The translations under genes were made by a program, and so were the position numbers. From positions 1,116,001 through 1,180,000 of the forward strand of contig JAEVHH010000003.1 in assembly GCA_017607445.1 (NCBI GenBank): 64,000 nucleotides of DNA, written 5' to 3'. The DNA is from Histoplasma ohiense. Taxonomy: Eukaryota > Ascomycota > Eurotiomycetes > Onygenales > Ajellomycetaceae. Positions 34,488 through 46,739 of the stretch are shown here, in pieces (within the stretch, counting starts at the first letter, position 1; every line of letters begins with the position of its first letter). Under the pieces are notes generated by a model. It did not search any database and had not been told where the DNA came from. It saw only the letters and a list, made by a program, of their open reading frames with translations.

Positions 34488-36095
34488 GACCGTGCTTCTT
34501 TTGCTGCGAACAGAACTTGAGCGGTGCCTGTATATGTGTGTTTTTTTTTTTTTTTTACGTTTTGTCAGGCATATACAGCTTTTCCTATCACAAGCTCCTG
34601 ATGTAGAGTAGACAAGAGTAGAGAAGGGGAGAAGTTAAGTTTTTTTGCTCACATTTCAAGCGAAATATGTTATATAAGTCGCCTTGCTTCTTTGATTGTA
34701 CCGAATACCGCGTATGAGATGGTGAGAGAGATATATTTGGTTTTCTTCGTCCCGATCTGACCCCTTTTTCTCCGGTGATATGTATTGTACTGGGAATAAA
34801 ACGTAGTGCGAGGTGAAAGACGCTCTTTTAGGCCAGCAGATTGACCACTGTAGTCACAGACTGCCAAATGGGATGGGGAAAGAACAAGTCATAGAGCAAC
34901 ACAACCGGTTTTTCCACCTTCATGGCTGCTGCCCTTTGTGCTCTATATCGCCCCCCCGTGATTACTTCTCGACGGCGGCAGAGTTCAATTGCATTGGCCG
35001 CTGACGTCACGAACAGATGCCACTCTAATGAAAGTGATGCGGATAGAAGAATTTGGTTCTGGGTTAGCAAATAGCTAATTTGTTGCCAGTGCATTGTGTC
35101 ATATGGCTGATGGGTTGCCAACTGGGGTATCGTGCGGGATGCCCTAATTCGAATCTGGGTTACTAGACCATGGATTCCATGGCTTTAGTTTTTTTTTGCC
35201 CTTGAATTACTGGTATGAATACATGCAAAATTGTTCAATGGGTGGAAATTAGATTTGCCTAAAGAATGGTGTTTTTGGATAACCGCCTGGTTCCGCTCCT
35301 TGGAAAAATTACCTTTATCACGTCAACATCATGCAGATGGGAGTAGAAATAATACGAAAGCAACCCACATTCACGCATAACCATAATATGATGCTAACCT
35401 GAATAAAAATGTAAGGAATGAAAATTAAGTTACTCTACATAACATCTCTCCAAAAAAAAAAAAGCAGATCCAAGTTCAATTTGGCTACCCCGTTCATCCA
35501 CCCTGTATCGATTGTCAAAGAAAGAACGCCCGTAACAAGTAAGAAACATTGGCCTCGAAATCGGCTCCTTAAAACAAGCATAAACAAGTATCCACCAATG
35601 ACAGTATATGCACTCACAGTGCTAGAATCAGTCGAAATTGAAGTATCGCAATCTCCGTGCAGAAAACACAACCCCTTTCCAGGCAATTTACATTCCATTT
35701 TCGGCATGGGCTTCCAAAATTTGGCTTGTGTCGACATGTTGAATTCGAATCGGCGGAAGCAAAGTGTATAATGCGCTGGTCGTGTCCTTTGAGAAACGTG
35801 TATACCTGCCCTTCCAGTCGTTCAATTTAGTATCTCTGGGAAAAAAAAGACCGGGCTATGTGTAGTGAATACCAGGTAGCAAACAGTCCACTGTTCCTCA
35901 ACGGTGCGGGAATCGGCACACCAGCTTCGACATCTCCAGCACCTCTAACCTCCTCAGAATAAACTCATACCCCGCATGGGCAGGAGCGTAATCCACAAGC
36001 TCTCCCATTCGTTCCCATTTCCCCCTCCTATCCCCCGATAGCGCAGGTTATATCTCAGCCTTAACACACAACCCCAGCATATCCGAGGCTCCCAA
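34488..36095. other. Intergenic region
   Basis: Upstream DNA of the eisosome gene with a poly(T) run at about 34540-34555. Short frames at 35418-35771 on both strands have no recognisable domain. Nothing else is supported. Confidence 0.5.
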
Positions 36096-36542
36096 TCAAC
36101 ATGCACACCTGCACCCCAAAATAGACGAAGGCCGGCACCTACACCTGTAGCTGGAATAGTATGGCAGTCTGCTCCGTGGTGGGCATCCGGGATAGATGGT
36201 GATCGGACGTGGACAAATTGGGTATATAGTACATTCGGTCAACGGCCGGCTGCATATGATCGGGATGCGGCGCTCACACAAAAGGGAAGAAATGGGGTAG
36301 ACACGAATGCTCCGGGAGGGATTTGTGTAGTAATAGCAGTCGCAGGACTTAGGGCAAGATGTATGAGAGTGCCTCGGACAGGGTTTGGGCCTGGGTTTGG
36401 GGCAAGTGCAAGGGGGAGAGTGGGATTTGGAGAAGGAAGAGCCTGAACTAGAGCTGGAGGAAGAGCTGGAGGAAGAGCTGGAGGACGAGCTGGAAGAGCT
36501 GGAGCCTGAGCTTGAGCAGGAACAGGAGCGACAGGAACACAT
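36096..36542 (-). CDS. Doubtful Ser-run, Cys-rich ORF (148 aa)
   Basis: The frame begins MCSCRSCSCSS, passes through a run of about 20 serines and continues as a Cys/Pro/Arg/Tyr-rich stretch with more than 25 cysteines in total, often in CPKP, CPRP or CRC groups. There is no signal peptide. A second minus-strand frame across the same bases reads as an Ala/Pro/Leu repeat, and the plus strand reads as a Glu/Leu repeat, all driven by a GAGCTG-type repeat at about 36430-36500. Only expression data could show which frame, if any, is used. I report it because the Cys-rich part lies outside the repeat. Confidence 0.25.
   Translation of the reverse strand: MCSCRSCSCSSSGSSSSSSSSSSSSSSSSSSSSGSSFSKSHSPPCTCPKPRPKPCPRHSHTSCPKSCDCYYYTNPSRSIRVYPISSLLCERRIPIICSRPLTECTIYPICPRPITIYPGCPPRSRLPYYSSYRCRCRPSSILGCRCAC
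36430..36510. repeat. Degenerate GAGCTGGAGGAA-type short tandem repeat
   Basis: Imperfect 6/12-base units built on GAGCTGGAGGAA. They are open in several frames and explain the apparent Ser, Glu/Leu and Ala/Pro-rich translations. Confidence 0.75.
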
Positions 36543-38461
36543 TGCGCCTGCGTTCCAGAGAGATAGGGTTCTCTGCTGTTTTAATGCTTAGCTTCACGGG
36601 TGATTTGCGACTTCAAGTACAGATTCGTCCGTCTGGTTCGCTTCTGAAGTTTGTAATAGGTCGCTGGCCGCTGTTGTAGCTTTGAACCTTGGTAAATGCA
36701 TCAGTTTTAGTACTGAAAAATGGACGATAATATTCTTGCGAATTTATGTATAAGTCCCAGCGCATCAGACTGGTCAGACCAAAGAATAAAGGAGAGGCGT
36801 AATGAGAAGGTAGATAAAATATAGAGGGTATCCTGAGTAATGTAATATATAGAACTCAATAAACCTCACCTAAAACTCTTGAATCAAGCTAATATCGTCA
36901 ATGCGTCATGATATTGTCGGTGACCAGCCAAGTAGAAACAACGGTATAGAGTTGTTTCACCCGTTTAGCCCCGGTCCCAGGGCTAGCAACCAAGAAAAAA
37001 AACCACCAAGTTCGCAGAAACAATCACCAAACTGGGCACACAGTGTGTTCTTGAAGATTTCGTCTCAAGGAAAATAGTAAGTTATGATGTTCAAATAGGT
37101 AGTTAGATAATGAGCGAGAAGAGGTGAAGAGGTAATGACAGGAGAAGTTATAGGATGTTGTGAAAGTGGAAAGGATCATAGCACGGTTCTTGTCCATGTG
37201 CTATGCCATTATATATGAAGAGAGAAACCCGCGTGCGCACTCCATTCATTCGTTTCACTCGAGGCTCCCACCACCAGGACGCCTGCTCTGTTTGCTGAAC
37301 ATTATAGATGTTCTTATTATAGAGCTGTGGACGAAGTTGGTATCACATTGCTCACAAGCTGTAGGCAAGAGGTGTCCTCCTTCGTCCTTCGCGAATTTCA
37401 TGGTAAGCAAAATAAGCACATGCCATGGGCAGCATGTCGCATCTCTTGCTACTTCCTGATATCAGCATATCAATCAGTGATCGATCGGCGAGTTGTAAGT
37501 TTAAGCCCGCCCGCGGTAGAAAGTCGTCTTGTTGCCCCTCCCCAGCCACACCACCCTTGCACCTTTTCGCTGGGCCGTGAGTATGTCACCCTGCCTTTGG
37601 CACCCCGTCATGTCCGTCCTGCAGGTCCCATCAAACCAGTGTGGACTCTGTTGCTATGACATAAAGGAGGGTGTGGCTGCGTCGTGATGACAGCTGAGAG
37701 TAGTGGGTTGTGATAGGTGCATGCGGACAAGGCGGCGTTCGTGGGAGGTCACATGATACTTGTCACCAGGGACGAGGTTGCGATGAGTTCTTGAGGCGGA
37801 TGATAGAAGAGTAAAGGAAATCAAAGTAATGGTATCTAAATTCTAGGAATAGTAGATCAAAAGAGATCAGCGGGGAGCCTTTTTTTGTTTGAATAAAATG
37901 GTAGTTATATGTGTGAAAGTAAGAATCCAAGATCTTCTATGCGGATCGCGCTTAAATCTGCCGCGCTGATGAATGCATCCTTATGACTGGCCGAATCCCA
38001 TGCACCCGTCACCAGACAGCCTATCATCATGGATCCACGGAATTATTCCAAGCCCTGAGAGGGAACATGACGAGCAGGAGAAGCCGGAAAGTGCAGTAAA
38101 ATAATACAGCAATGATGATATAAAAATGGAGGATAATGCAGATGGTTTATCAAGGCGAAGAAAATATCACCCACAGAGATAATAAAAATAATAAATAGCA
38201 CGAAAATAAAAAAAAGACCTAAACACCCTTTACCATCAACCTGTACTTCTGTTGCGGGAAAACACAAGGTATATCAAATAAATTACAAGGAAAAGAGAGA
38301 AAGGGAAATAAGAGATCAAGAAAAAGCAAAAGAAAATGGACGAAATACTCCACATTTCATTCTTCATACTCATACAAAACGAGCATAATCACAGTCCACA
38401 ACCAGCAAACCCTTCCCAATATTTAAATTTTGTTTATAAAAAAAGGAAACAGAAAATAAGA
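36543..38461. other. Intergenic region, about 1.9 kb
   Basis: No convincing coding frame. The candidates at 37160-37660 lack a recognisable domain. AT-rich DNA at 38050-38460 is the 3' flank of SSR4. Confidence 0.5.
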
Positions 38462-40827
38462 TTATGAAATCTCTTCATTCTCATTTTCATTGTCCTGCAA
38501 CTGCTCACGCTCCGCCTCCGAAGCATGAAAAGCTTCCCCAAATGCAGAATTATCGAGGTCTCCCATTCCCAAGTCGTCATTTTGCTCACCGTACGCCGCC
38601 AACGCATCGGCAGCGGAATCCAAATTGCTGAATTCAGCTGCATCGTCAAAATTACTTGTTTCTAGGGCGCTAGCTTCGCTCAGGTCGGTATTTGCGGCAG
38701 ACTTTAGTCCTTGAAGCTCACTGACTGGTATGTCGGCTCCAGTTGCTGCTGTTACTGGTGCTAGAGCCGCTGCGCCTGTCAATTCTGTGTTCGTAGGGTG
38801 GTTGTAACCTCCTTCGATAGCGGAAACAACAGCGATACTAGCATCCTGTGGCGCCGCGCTGTCTTCCTTGCTGACCATCACCCATTCACCCGTTTGGTTT
38901 CCTGTGATGGTGGTGGCAGCAGCAGCATTTGCAAGCTCGACTCCACCCATTTCGACATCGCCACTACCATCTGGTTTGGAAGGCTCGGTGGGAAGTGGCA
39001 GCCCCGATGTCGATGGTGTTTGAAGGGTGGCGCCTGCTGGAAGAGCCGAAACCTTTCCAACTTCAGTCTGCTGGGTAGTTGGAGCAGCTACCGGGGTTGG
39101 CACCGGACCTGCTGAAGCAGCATGTAATGGTGACTGTTGTTGCTTGGAGTCAGCTGCTTGACGTATGCTCATGCCGGCCTCGCCCATGTCAATATCTCCG
39201 CGAGAAGAATCACTAGTAGTTTCGGGCGGCACCACTCTTTTCTGAAGACCTCCTTCCTCAACACAGGAAATTTCTGTGATGCGCACAATCGATTTCCCCA
39301 AAGCTTTCTGGAGGTTGTTGATGATATCATCAGCCTTCGCCTTGGGGCGGTTGTCGGAATACTCAACCGGAGGCGACTCCTCCCTCGTAGAAGTGTCTAA
39401 ATGTCCCTCGACTCTCCAGAACTCGTCGCCCACATCTTCTGGGTCAACGTAAGCATCACGGAGAGCTAGTTCAGCTTCCTTCATGAGTGTAATTCGTTTC
39501 ATCTTTTCCAGCCTCTTTGCGTGCCTTTCCTTCATTTCTTCAATCTCTGCAGCCACTTCAGCAACCCTGCGATTAACAGCATTGGTAAAGTCCTCTGCTT
39601 TCCCAGCTTCCATCTTCCCAATAGAACGTGGCGTTGAGAGTTCCTTTTGTGGAAGAGACGGTCCTGTAGGGGCATCAAAAAATCCTGCCGTTAAGGATTC
39701 AAGTTCTCCTTTCCGACCCAATCCTAGATCTACTGGTATAATTTGCTTCACGCTATAAGGAGAACCAAAAATTTCATCCATCCATTCGTGGTGATGCCGA
39801 TATCTCATCTTGCTAATATCCCTTGGCGTAATAGTATCCAGCATGTCTCCTGTGGAGACCTCCTCCTCTTCTAAAGAATAATCCCCTGCAGCAGCGCTGG
39901 CCAAAGCTGCGGCGGTAGCACTGGCGCGGCTCGATCTTGAGGGTTTACTTTGAGGCCCTGGTAAGTTCTGACCTTGTTGCTGCTGGTAAAATGGGCCAGA
40001 TTGCTGCCGGCCTAGCATAGGGTTTGCGTACGGAGCACCGTGTGGCATAAAGTTTTGTTGTCCTACTTGTGGGGGAAGGTTGATTGTAGGCCAACTGTTT
40101 CGGTCATGCAGCATGAACTCCTTGCGCACAAGCTGTCCCTGGCTTTGAAGGAAACGTCGTTGGGCAAGGATATTCTGCATCTGGGGGGTGACAAGAATGC
40201 GATTAGCGGGTATTTGATCCCCGGCGGGCGTTTTAGAGTAGTGAATTATCCATAAAGATGGGTCACAGGGAAAAACGTTCGCATTCGGGTTTTTGGTTGG
40301 CGTAAGGCGGTACCGCTTTCGGCAATGTGTAGCAATCTGTTCGTTGGGAGGATGGTATCCACAGCGCTGAAGATATAACTCCAGATTCTGTATGAAAAGA
40401 AATGCATTAGAAGAAACCATCGAGACTTAGGAGTGTTAAATTTGCATAACCTTACATAGCCTCTTATTTCTGTGCTGTATAGCTGCTCAGCGTCAGCCCA
40501 CACATAACCATCGCTAGCGAAATTAGTTCCCAAATGATTCAGCGGCTGCCAAACGAGCATCACGGTTCCATCAGGCGGGCCATCAAGGAACATCCAATGC
40601 ATGGTCTGTAGCTCTCGAACAACTTTGGGGGCAGAGATGAGATATTCAACGGCGGTTTCGTGGGAGAGGTTGTTCATCAAGGGGTACCGATAACTCGAAA
40701 CGAGGTGCATATGAGGTAACTAGGACCAGAATGTCAGTTTCACGGTATCTCAGAGTGACCATATCTCCAATCAGATACAAGATTATCCTACCAGTTGTTG
40801 AGGCACCCCTCCCGCAGGATCAGCCAT
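38462..40827 (-). CDS. SSR4: SWI/SNF and RSC complex subunit Ssr4-like (DUF1750)
   Basis: Three exons: 40827-40792, 40719-40456 and 40387-38462, giving 741 aa, with canonical introns in phase 0. Exon 1 starts MADPAGGVPQQL. The N-terminal conserved domain includes LSHETAVEYLISAPKVVRE, DGTVMLVWQPL, WADAEQ, the RGYNLELYLQRCGY junction and FPCDPSLWIIHYSK, matching the fungal Ssr4/DUF1750 family. The region MRYRHHHEWMDEIFGSPY (about residue 310) is also conserved. A coiled coil follows at about 385-425, and the C-terminal third is acidic, Ala/Thr-rich and probably disordered. In fission yeast Ssr4 is shared by the SWI/SNF and RSC remodelers in the nucleus. Confidence 0.85.
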
Positions 40828-42152
40828 CCTTACGACTGCACCTTGCCTGCTCATTCCAGGCGGCTATGACAACCTCACAAAATAAATTGAACGCTAGCCG
40901 CCCTGTGGTAAAATGATGTTAATTCGAGAAATCCTTTATGACCGACCTGGGAATAGTGTGATGATGATGCTTGACGCGATATTTTATGCGATAATGGAAC
41001 TTGAAGTGGTGCCAAGACCGCGCCAGCCCATAAAGGCTAGATCAAGAGTCATATGACTCCGCTTGGCATTCAATGTCCTTCAAAGCTACTCCGTAGAAAT
41101 ACAATATTTTATTTATATCTTGATACAATAGTATCACAATCTCTACGTTTTTTAATGGATCGGTGCAAAATCTGTAAATCTGCAAATCTCCAGCCATTAC
41201 TTCCGTTTCTATGCAGCCTAGGACTACTAGTTGAAGCAAATCAATGGGAAGAAGCTGCTCGCAGCCAGTTCACATTGTCTAGATGAACTGACACGAAAGT
41301 AGCTCATGTGAGCGAATATGTTCTGTCTGTTCCTGCGGTATATTTATATTTCTATCCAATGAAATGAATATGAGCAGGGCAACTTGAGACTACAATTGAG
41401 CAGTATTTTGGGAGTACGATCACAGACATTCAGCGTTTTTGCCCAAGATCTAGTATTAGTCCATGGAAGCATTTAAACTTCAAGTCATGAAAGAGAATTG
41501 ATCTTAAAAAGCCTGCTAATTTGGGAATACTCCTTCTCGTCTCGTGCTGTTCTGTGAAGTTGAAGCTTTACCTTAACAGCGCATGGATGGCCAAATCCAA
41601 CGGGGGGTAGCTTGGGCTCCAAGCGACATACCAGTAATTCAAAGCCATAATACAGTAAGCCTTTTCAAAAATCAGTTGAGCATTTTTCTTCAAGGTGGGG
41701 GGGCGGGGGGTGGCACAAAATTCTATTATGACCGTCTCTTGCATTGCCTCCAAAAACTGGGGAACGTATTTTGTGATATCAACAGTAGCCGTAGGGCTTC
41801 GCTGCGGCTTAACCGGGGGGCTGATTGGCCAGATGCTTAGTTAGTTATCGCTGCTGGAGCTCACCACTCGGGCCAAGTGGGAGATGCACGAATTATATGC
41901 GAGAAACAACCATCTATTTTTCAGCTTTAATTGCTGTAAAAAAAAGGACGGGTCAGTCAGCTTGTCAATCCAGCGCCTTCTTGAGCAGCGGCAAATCCTA
42001 CCTTGCGGCGCACGGACACACAGGTTGACATGAAACGATGAACTCATTCTGCTACATGTAAGTGGCGTCCCCATCCACTTGCTTCATATAGGTAAGACAC
42101 CACGAAGAAGCATCACGGACTGGTCCCATGGTGGGATTAATTGGCAGCAGAT
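40828..42152. other. Shared upstream region of divergent SSR4 and RTG2
   Basis: About 1.3 kb between two divergent starts. Short frames (41042-41286, 41583-41840, 41841-42074) have no recognisable domain. Nothing further is supported. Confidence 0.5.
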
Positions 42153-44033
42153 ATGCAAGTCCTATCAAAGGAAGCGAACAATTATTACCATGGCGTGGTG
42201 GATATGGGAAGGTAGTGTATTCGTCCTCTCTTTGTTCTTTTTCCGGCACCAAGATAGAACCTAGAAATGTAAATTGCTGTATTTTGCAACATCCAACAGC
42301 TAATTTGTGATTAAAGCAATGGCATTCGCTTCTCAATATCGGACCTTACCCCACCAACGGCTAGAATACTGCCCACACTCTTCCAGGATCGTGCGTCCAT
42401 ATCCTTATACGACGCCCAGCATGAGAATGGAAGCATTCAAAGACGCCCAATCTCGAAAAAAGTACAAATGGATGTTGTAGCAGCTCTTCTGCGATTCAAG
42501 CAAACATGTATTGACTTTGGAGTCCCGCAATCGAACATCCATATAATAGCTACGGAGGCCACTCGCACTGCGCCAAATTCAGAGGAGTTTAGAGATACAG
42601 TGACAAAAGCCACGGGCTGGAAAATCCAAATGCTTTCACCAGAAGAGGAAGGTAGGGTCGGATCTCTCGGCATAGCAAGCAGTCTTGGGGTAGTAGAGGG
42701 TCTCGTAATGGATCTGGGAGGGGGAAGTGTTCAGATTACATGGGTGTCACGAAAAGCGGAAGCGAAGCGTGGCTTCAGTTTCCCATACGGTGCAGCAGCA
42801 TTGATGCAGAAGTTAGAAGAGGCTAAGAAAATCGGAAACGAGGCATTGGAGAAGTTGGCGGAGGAAATAACATCTAGTTTTCGGCAGGCATACAACAACC
42901 TCGACATTCCAGAAGATATGAAGGAAGATGCAAAGAAAAACGGTGGCTTTGATCTCTACCTCAGCGGAGGCGGGTTCAGGGGCTGGGGCTACATGCTCAT
43001 GAGCCAGTCAGAAATATCCCCATACCCGATCCAGATCATCAACGGCTTCAAGGTTTCTTTCTCGTCGTTCAAACAGACTGCCCCAACGGAGATTCTGGCG
43101 GCTACGGAAGAGGTAGTGAAGATATTCCGCGTGTCAGACCGACGAAGAGCACAAGCCCCCGCAGTCGCGTTCCTCATCCATGCACTCACCCTCGCCCTCC
43201 CGAAAATCAAAGATGTCCGGTTCTGCCAAGGGGGCGTGCGCGAGGGCTTCCTGTTCGGCAAGCTGCCCATGGAAACCCGCCTTCAGGATCCCTTGGTCAC
43301 GGCGACGTTGCCATATAAAACAGGATCCGCGTCGCAGATCGGCGAACTTATTTTCCGCGCCCTACCAAAGCCCTCAACAATCTCGGCGTTAAAGGAATTC
43401 ACCCCTCCGGCCCTTTTTAACTCCGAATTCATCTCCGCCGTTGCAAACATCATGCACACGCAATCATCCGCGACCAAAGAAACTCGCTCCTCCGCGGCCC
43501 TCCACTCCACCTCAACTGGCCTCCTGTGCTATACGCACGGCTTATCTCACGAGCGTCGCGCCGCCCTCGCACTTGTCCTCTATGACAGCTGTGCCGGCGA
43601 CCTCCCCTCTCAACACGAATCATTCCTCGCTCGTCTACGCCTCATTCTCTCTATTGAAGAGGCGTGGTGGTGTCGGTATATCGGACGCGTGACAGCATTT
43701 GTCGGCGGTATCTATCCAGCCGGTTTAATTCCCCCTCAGGGCCCGCGGATTGGTCTTGAAGTGCGCTGCGTGGATACTGGGCTTGGTAAGAAGGGAAAAC
43801 TTCCTGGGATTGAGTTGACAATTAAAATTTCTCAGAGGGGCGGTGGGCCCGGGAGCGGTAATGGGGTTACTGAGGGTGCATTTACGGATGAGAACTTTTT
43901 GGCCGCGGGGGTCAGGCGGATTGAGAAGATTGGAAAGAGGAAGCACTGGCTTGAGAGGGAAAAGGGGCAGGAGCGCTTTGGTATTAAGGTTGGGGTGAAG
44001 ATTGTGGAGGGCTTGTGGAATATGCGGACGTAA
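42153..44033 (+). CDS. RTG2: Retrograde regulation protein 2 (Ppx/GppA phosphatase family)
   Basis: Exon 1 is 42153-42211, the intron is 42212-42316 (GTAGTG to AAAG), and exon 2 is 42317-44033, giving 591 aa, almost the size of yeast Rtg2 (588). The splice restores VVDMGSNGIRFSISDLTPP, the first phosphate-binding loop of the actin-like fold. Further motifs are IATEATRTAPN, the second loop DLGGGSVQITW and YLSGGGFRGWGY. The C-terminal half carries conserved KDVRFCQGGVREG. Yeast Rtg2 signals mitochondrial dysfunction to the nucleus and is a SLIK subunit. In this family the fold is kept while the catalytic role is uncertain. The short first exon is easy to miss. Confidence 0.9.
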
Positions 44034-44729
44034 CATAATTTGCTTGTTATGTATGGTAGGTATTTTTTACTCACGGATTTTCTACGGTAAGGATTATTTC
44101 TCGACTTATTTAACGTTTTTTATATTTTAATGTTTAATTTTATCATAGAATCCCCAGGACCTACAAGCAAGGGCTTTTCGGTTGGTCTCGGGCAGGGCTA
44201 TCTTACAAAGAGTATGCTAAGTCAGGGGGGTTGGCCGTCTAGCCGCAGCGATTTTTGTATCAAAGTACCCAGTTGACTTCCGAAAGGGAGAATGTAATGT
44301 TTAAAATTGGAATGTGCATGTCTTCTTTGGTTGGAAAGCTATCTCTAGCATAGCATGTAAATGAATGAACTTTTGCCATAGTACCGTAAATCCGTAAATT
44401 TATCAGAGAAAGTTAGGGAGACAGGGGATGGAAAATCCTTCCCAGTCCGCAAATTGTCCATATGGTTGCTTGTCGTGGTTTTGGAAGGTAAAGGGGGTCA
44501 TTTGATAGCAAGCAACGCCAACAAGAAAAGTAGAATCGAGTGAAAATGACAGTAAATTCGAAAAGTCTTGCAGCCATTCAAGTTACAAGCCAAAAAGCTT
44601 TAACAACAATGGAGAGCATAACAACAAAATGAAGAATCAGAAAATTAAATGAGACCAGCAACAGCAGGCGAAGAGATATTTAGAAAAGAATAAAACAAAG
44701 ATAGCTTATACATCTTTATAAGCTGGATT
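44034..44729. other. Convergent intergenic region
   Basis: Between the RTG2 stop and the decayed 3' part of the next minus-strand locus. AT-rich, with no feature recognised. Confidence 0.5.
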
Positions 44730-45162
44730 TCATTCATTCATTGGATCACACTGGTCATGTTTTTTCTGTTCAGGGTCCGTGTCGAGATTCTCTACATGGG
44801 GATCGACTTCCACTTAAACAGCCAATTTGGCCTTTGGATCAATTTCAATTTCAAATTGGGGTGCATCGCCGCTTACTTCCCCTTCTTTGTCATAATATAC
44901 CTCCACACCAGCTGGTATCTTAATGTGGGATCTGTTTTCAGGCCATTCAGCATGGTCGTGGACCCTGGGCAGCCTAGTTTCATATCCGTCATCCTCAGTT
45001 TTCATTTAGGACGCCGTTCCACTAGTTAGTTGTGGAGTCGACGCCGTCGACCTCAGTTGCAGCAAGATCACGCTCAATAGTTCTACCTTTGGTTGGACCA
45101 TCGTCTAGATCCAACAACCCGACGTGGGCAACCAAACGATCTGCCTCTTCCTCGTCACCATT
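44730..45162 (-). pseudogene. Decayed 3' continuation of the CxH/CPxC-repeat gene
   Basis: After the TAG at 45165-45163 the same frame stays open for 46 more codons with acidic, coding-like sequence (NGDEEEADRLVAHVGLLDLD), then stops at 45022-45024. A different frame (45005-44817) then reads MKTEDDGYETRLPRVHDHAEW and IPAGVEVYYDKEGEV. It is followed by a TAA at 44816-44814 and another 27 coding-like codons to a TGA at 44730. Three stops and one frameshift inside protein-like sequence suggest that the gene once extended through here and has decayed, or that a paralogue is longer. No intron was found that removes these stops. Confidence 0.45.
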
Positions 45163-45948
45163 CTAGTCATCATATTGGGTGTCGGCCTCTAAAGCTTCGT
45201 CGTACGTTGGGGGGCTGCTGGAGCCAAAAGCGGGGCCATCATGCTCGGCTCCTCCATCCACATCCCCAGTTTCCAACCTATGCCACCTGTCCATGCATGT
45301 AGGGCAGATGCCTCTCACCTCGTTGATGAGGACGGAAGGTTTATTAGATTGGATATCCAAGGGATCTTTCTCAATATCCGTTCGAGTCTCATCACCCTCA
45401 TGGCCGCACTCCCACTTATTCTTGGATATATAGAACACTTTCCCGTCGATGATGGTTTCGTTTTTCAGAGCTGGGTTGGTGTTAGGATCTAGACAGCTGG
45501 GACACAAACCTCGACATTCATTTACAAGAGTAGCAGGCCCCTCATCTTCGCCGTCAGCTGCTGTCTCCTTTTCAATGTCAGTTGGCATCTCAGGACCCTC
45601 GTGGTTGCATTCCCATTTATTTTTGGATACGAAGAACTTCTTTGGCCTATCGGTCACGGCAGGAGCCATGAGTTCAGGGTTTTTGGCCAGAATCGATTCA
45701 TAGTCTTCCCATTCAGGTTCTGGTGCAGCTGATCGCAGAGATGGGTCTGCCGCAAGGGCTGCATTGTATTCTGCTAGGACATCATCTACCACGTCTTCGA
45801 CGACAGCAGTTTCTACAAGTGGGGATTTATCACACAAAAATCTTGCATCCGGTTCGTGGGTTCCTGGAGTTGGTGGAATTTGCCCTGCAGAAGTACGGCG
45901 AATAGTGGGGGGCATAGTAGGTTGGTATTCAGCCATCTTAGGCCCCAC
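45163..45948 (-). CDS. Unknown protein with two CxH...CPxC repeats and a PPxY motif
   Basis: 261 aa, or 257 from the Met at 45936. Two tandem repeats of about 50 residues occupy about residues 105-160 and 170-220. Each has SKNKWEC, a Gly or Asn, HEG, then TDIEK, then NE-RG and CP-C followed by D. The spaced C-x-H and C-P-x-C could bind a metal, though no family is recognised. The N-terminus is acidic and the C-terminus has PPTYDEA, a PPxY ubiquitin-ligase docking type motif. There is no signal peptide or membrane span. It ends at a TAG beyond which coding-like sequence continues, so it may be a truncated version of a longer protein. Likely lineage-restricted (inference). Confidence 0.6.
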   Translation of the reverse strand: MGPKMAEYQPTMPPTIRRTSAGQIPPTPGTHEPDARFLCDKSPLVETAVVEDVVDDVLAEYNAALAADPSLRSAAPEPEWEDYESILAKNPELMAPAVTDRPKKFFVSKNKWECNHEGPEMPTDIEKETAADGEDEGPATLVNECRGLCPSCLDPNTNPALKNETIIDGKVFYISKNKWECGHEGDETRTDIEKDPLDIQSNKPSVLINEVRGICPTCMDRWHRLETGDVDGGAEHDGPAFGSSSPPTYDEALEADTQYDD

Positions 45949-46043
45949 TGCATTCAGGAGGGGGGTATCAGGAGGCTCTGATGGATGGCGGTATGTATAT
46001 AATTTGAGAACAAGTCAACCTTGGGATATTGTTGCAACAGCCA

Positions 46044-46442
46044 ATGGGTTATCAAGAAGGAAAAGTTTTCCCAAATGGTACACGCGAAGAAGTTGCAAAA
46101 GAAGAGAACAAGAGAATTTGCAAAGAATGAAACACCTTGCTGGTCGCTGGTATTTATACGGCCAAATTCATTCTCCCGACGGGTGACAGGAAGGAAGGAT
46201 ACAAATATGAAATTATTCATATTTGTCAAGCCCCAAATGACACTGGCATGATTGTTGTTCCCAACCGGAGTTTTGTCCACAAATATCACCATATTCGCAA
46301 TTGCACTGTACATATTATTGATATTACTTTGAAACCCACCTCACATGTACATGCCTCTCTGGTACAAATATGGATTGAACCCGAAGGTTCCCAGAGAGTG
46401 TTGAAAGAAGGAATATATCTCTTCTCTGACGCCGATGGATAG
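46044..46442 (+). pseudogene. Unknown plus-strand ORF interrupted by TGA
   Basis: The frame opens at ATG 46044 (MGYQEGKVFPNG), is stopped by TGA at 46128-46130 and continues in the same frame as globular, coding-like sequence (VAGIYTAKFILPTGDRKEGY, then IIHICQAPNDTGMIVVPN) to a TAG at 46440-46442. I found no GT-AG intron that removes the TGA and keeps frame. The product is not recognised. It is divergent from the CxH/CPxC-repeat gene with less than 100 bp between starts. A minus-strand frame of 119 codons overlaps it, so coding status is uncertain. Confidence 0.35.
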
Positions 46443-46739
46443 TTTCCTTGCAGGGCTGACTAAGCCACAACCCCTCCTTCGATAAACCGCCCACTTCGCC
46501 AGCAAATCCCGCATTCCCACCGAACTTCTTCCAACACCATTTGCTCCCTCAAGTTCCGACGATTGAACATTGCAGTCCCTAACCTGCCCACTTAGCCTAT
46601 TCGAAGCTGAGTCGTATTTATCCTATTGACTTGGTCAGATCCCCCACGGCGTGACTTTATCCCACCATTGGCCATTTTTGCTAATATGTGTTAGTTGTCA
46701 ACACCAGACCGAGTTCAACTGGTACATCTCTCACACAAG
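46443..46739. other. THI4 promoter region
   Basis: About 300 bases from the broken plus-strand ORF to the first THI4 leader ATG. No specific transcription-factor site was assigned. Confidence 0.4.
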
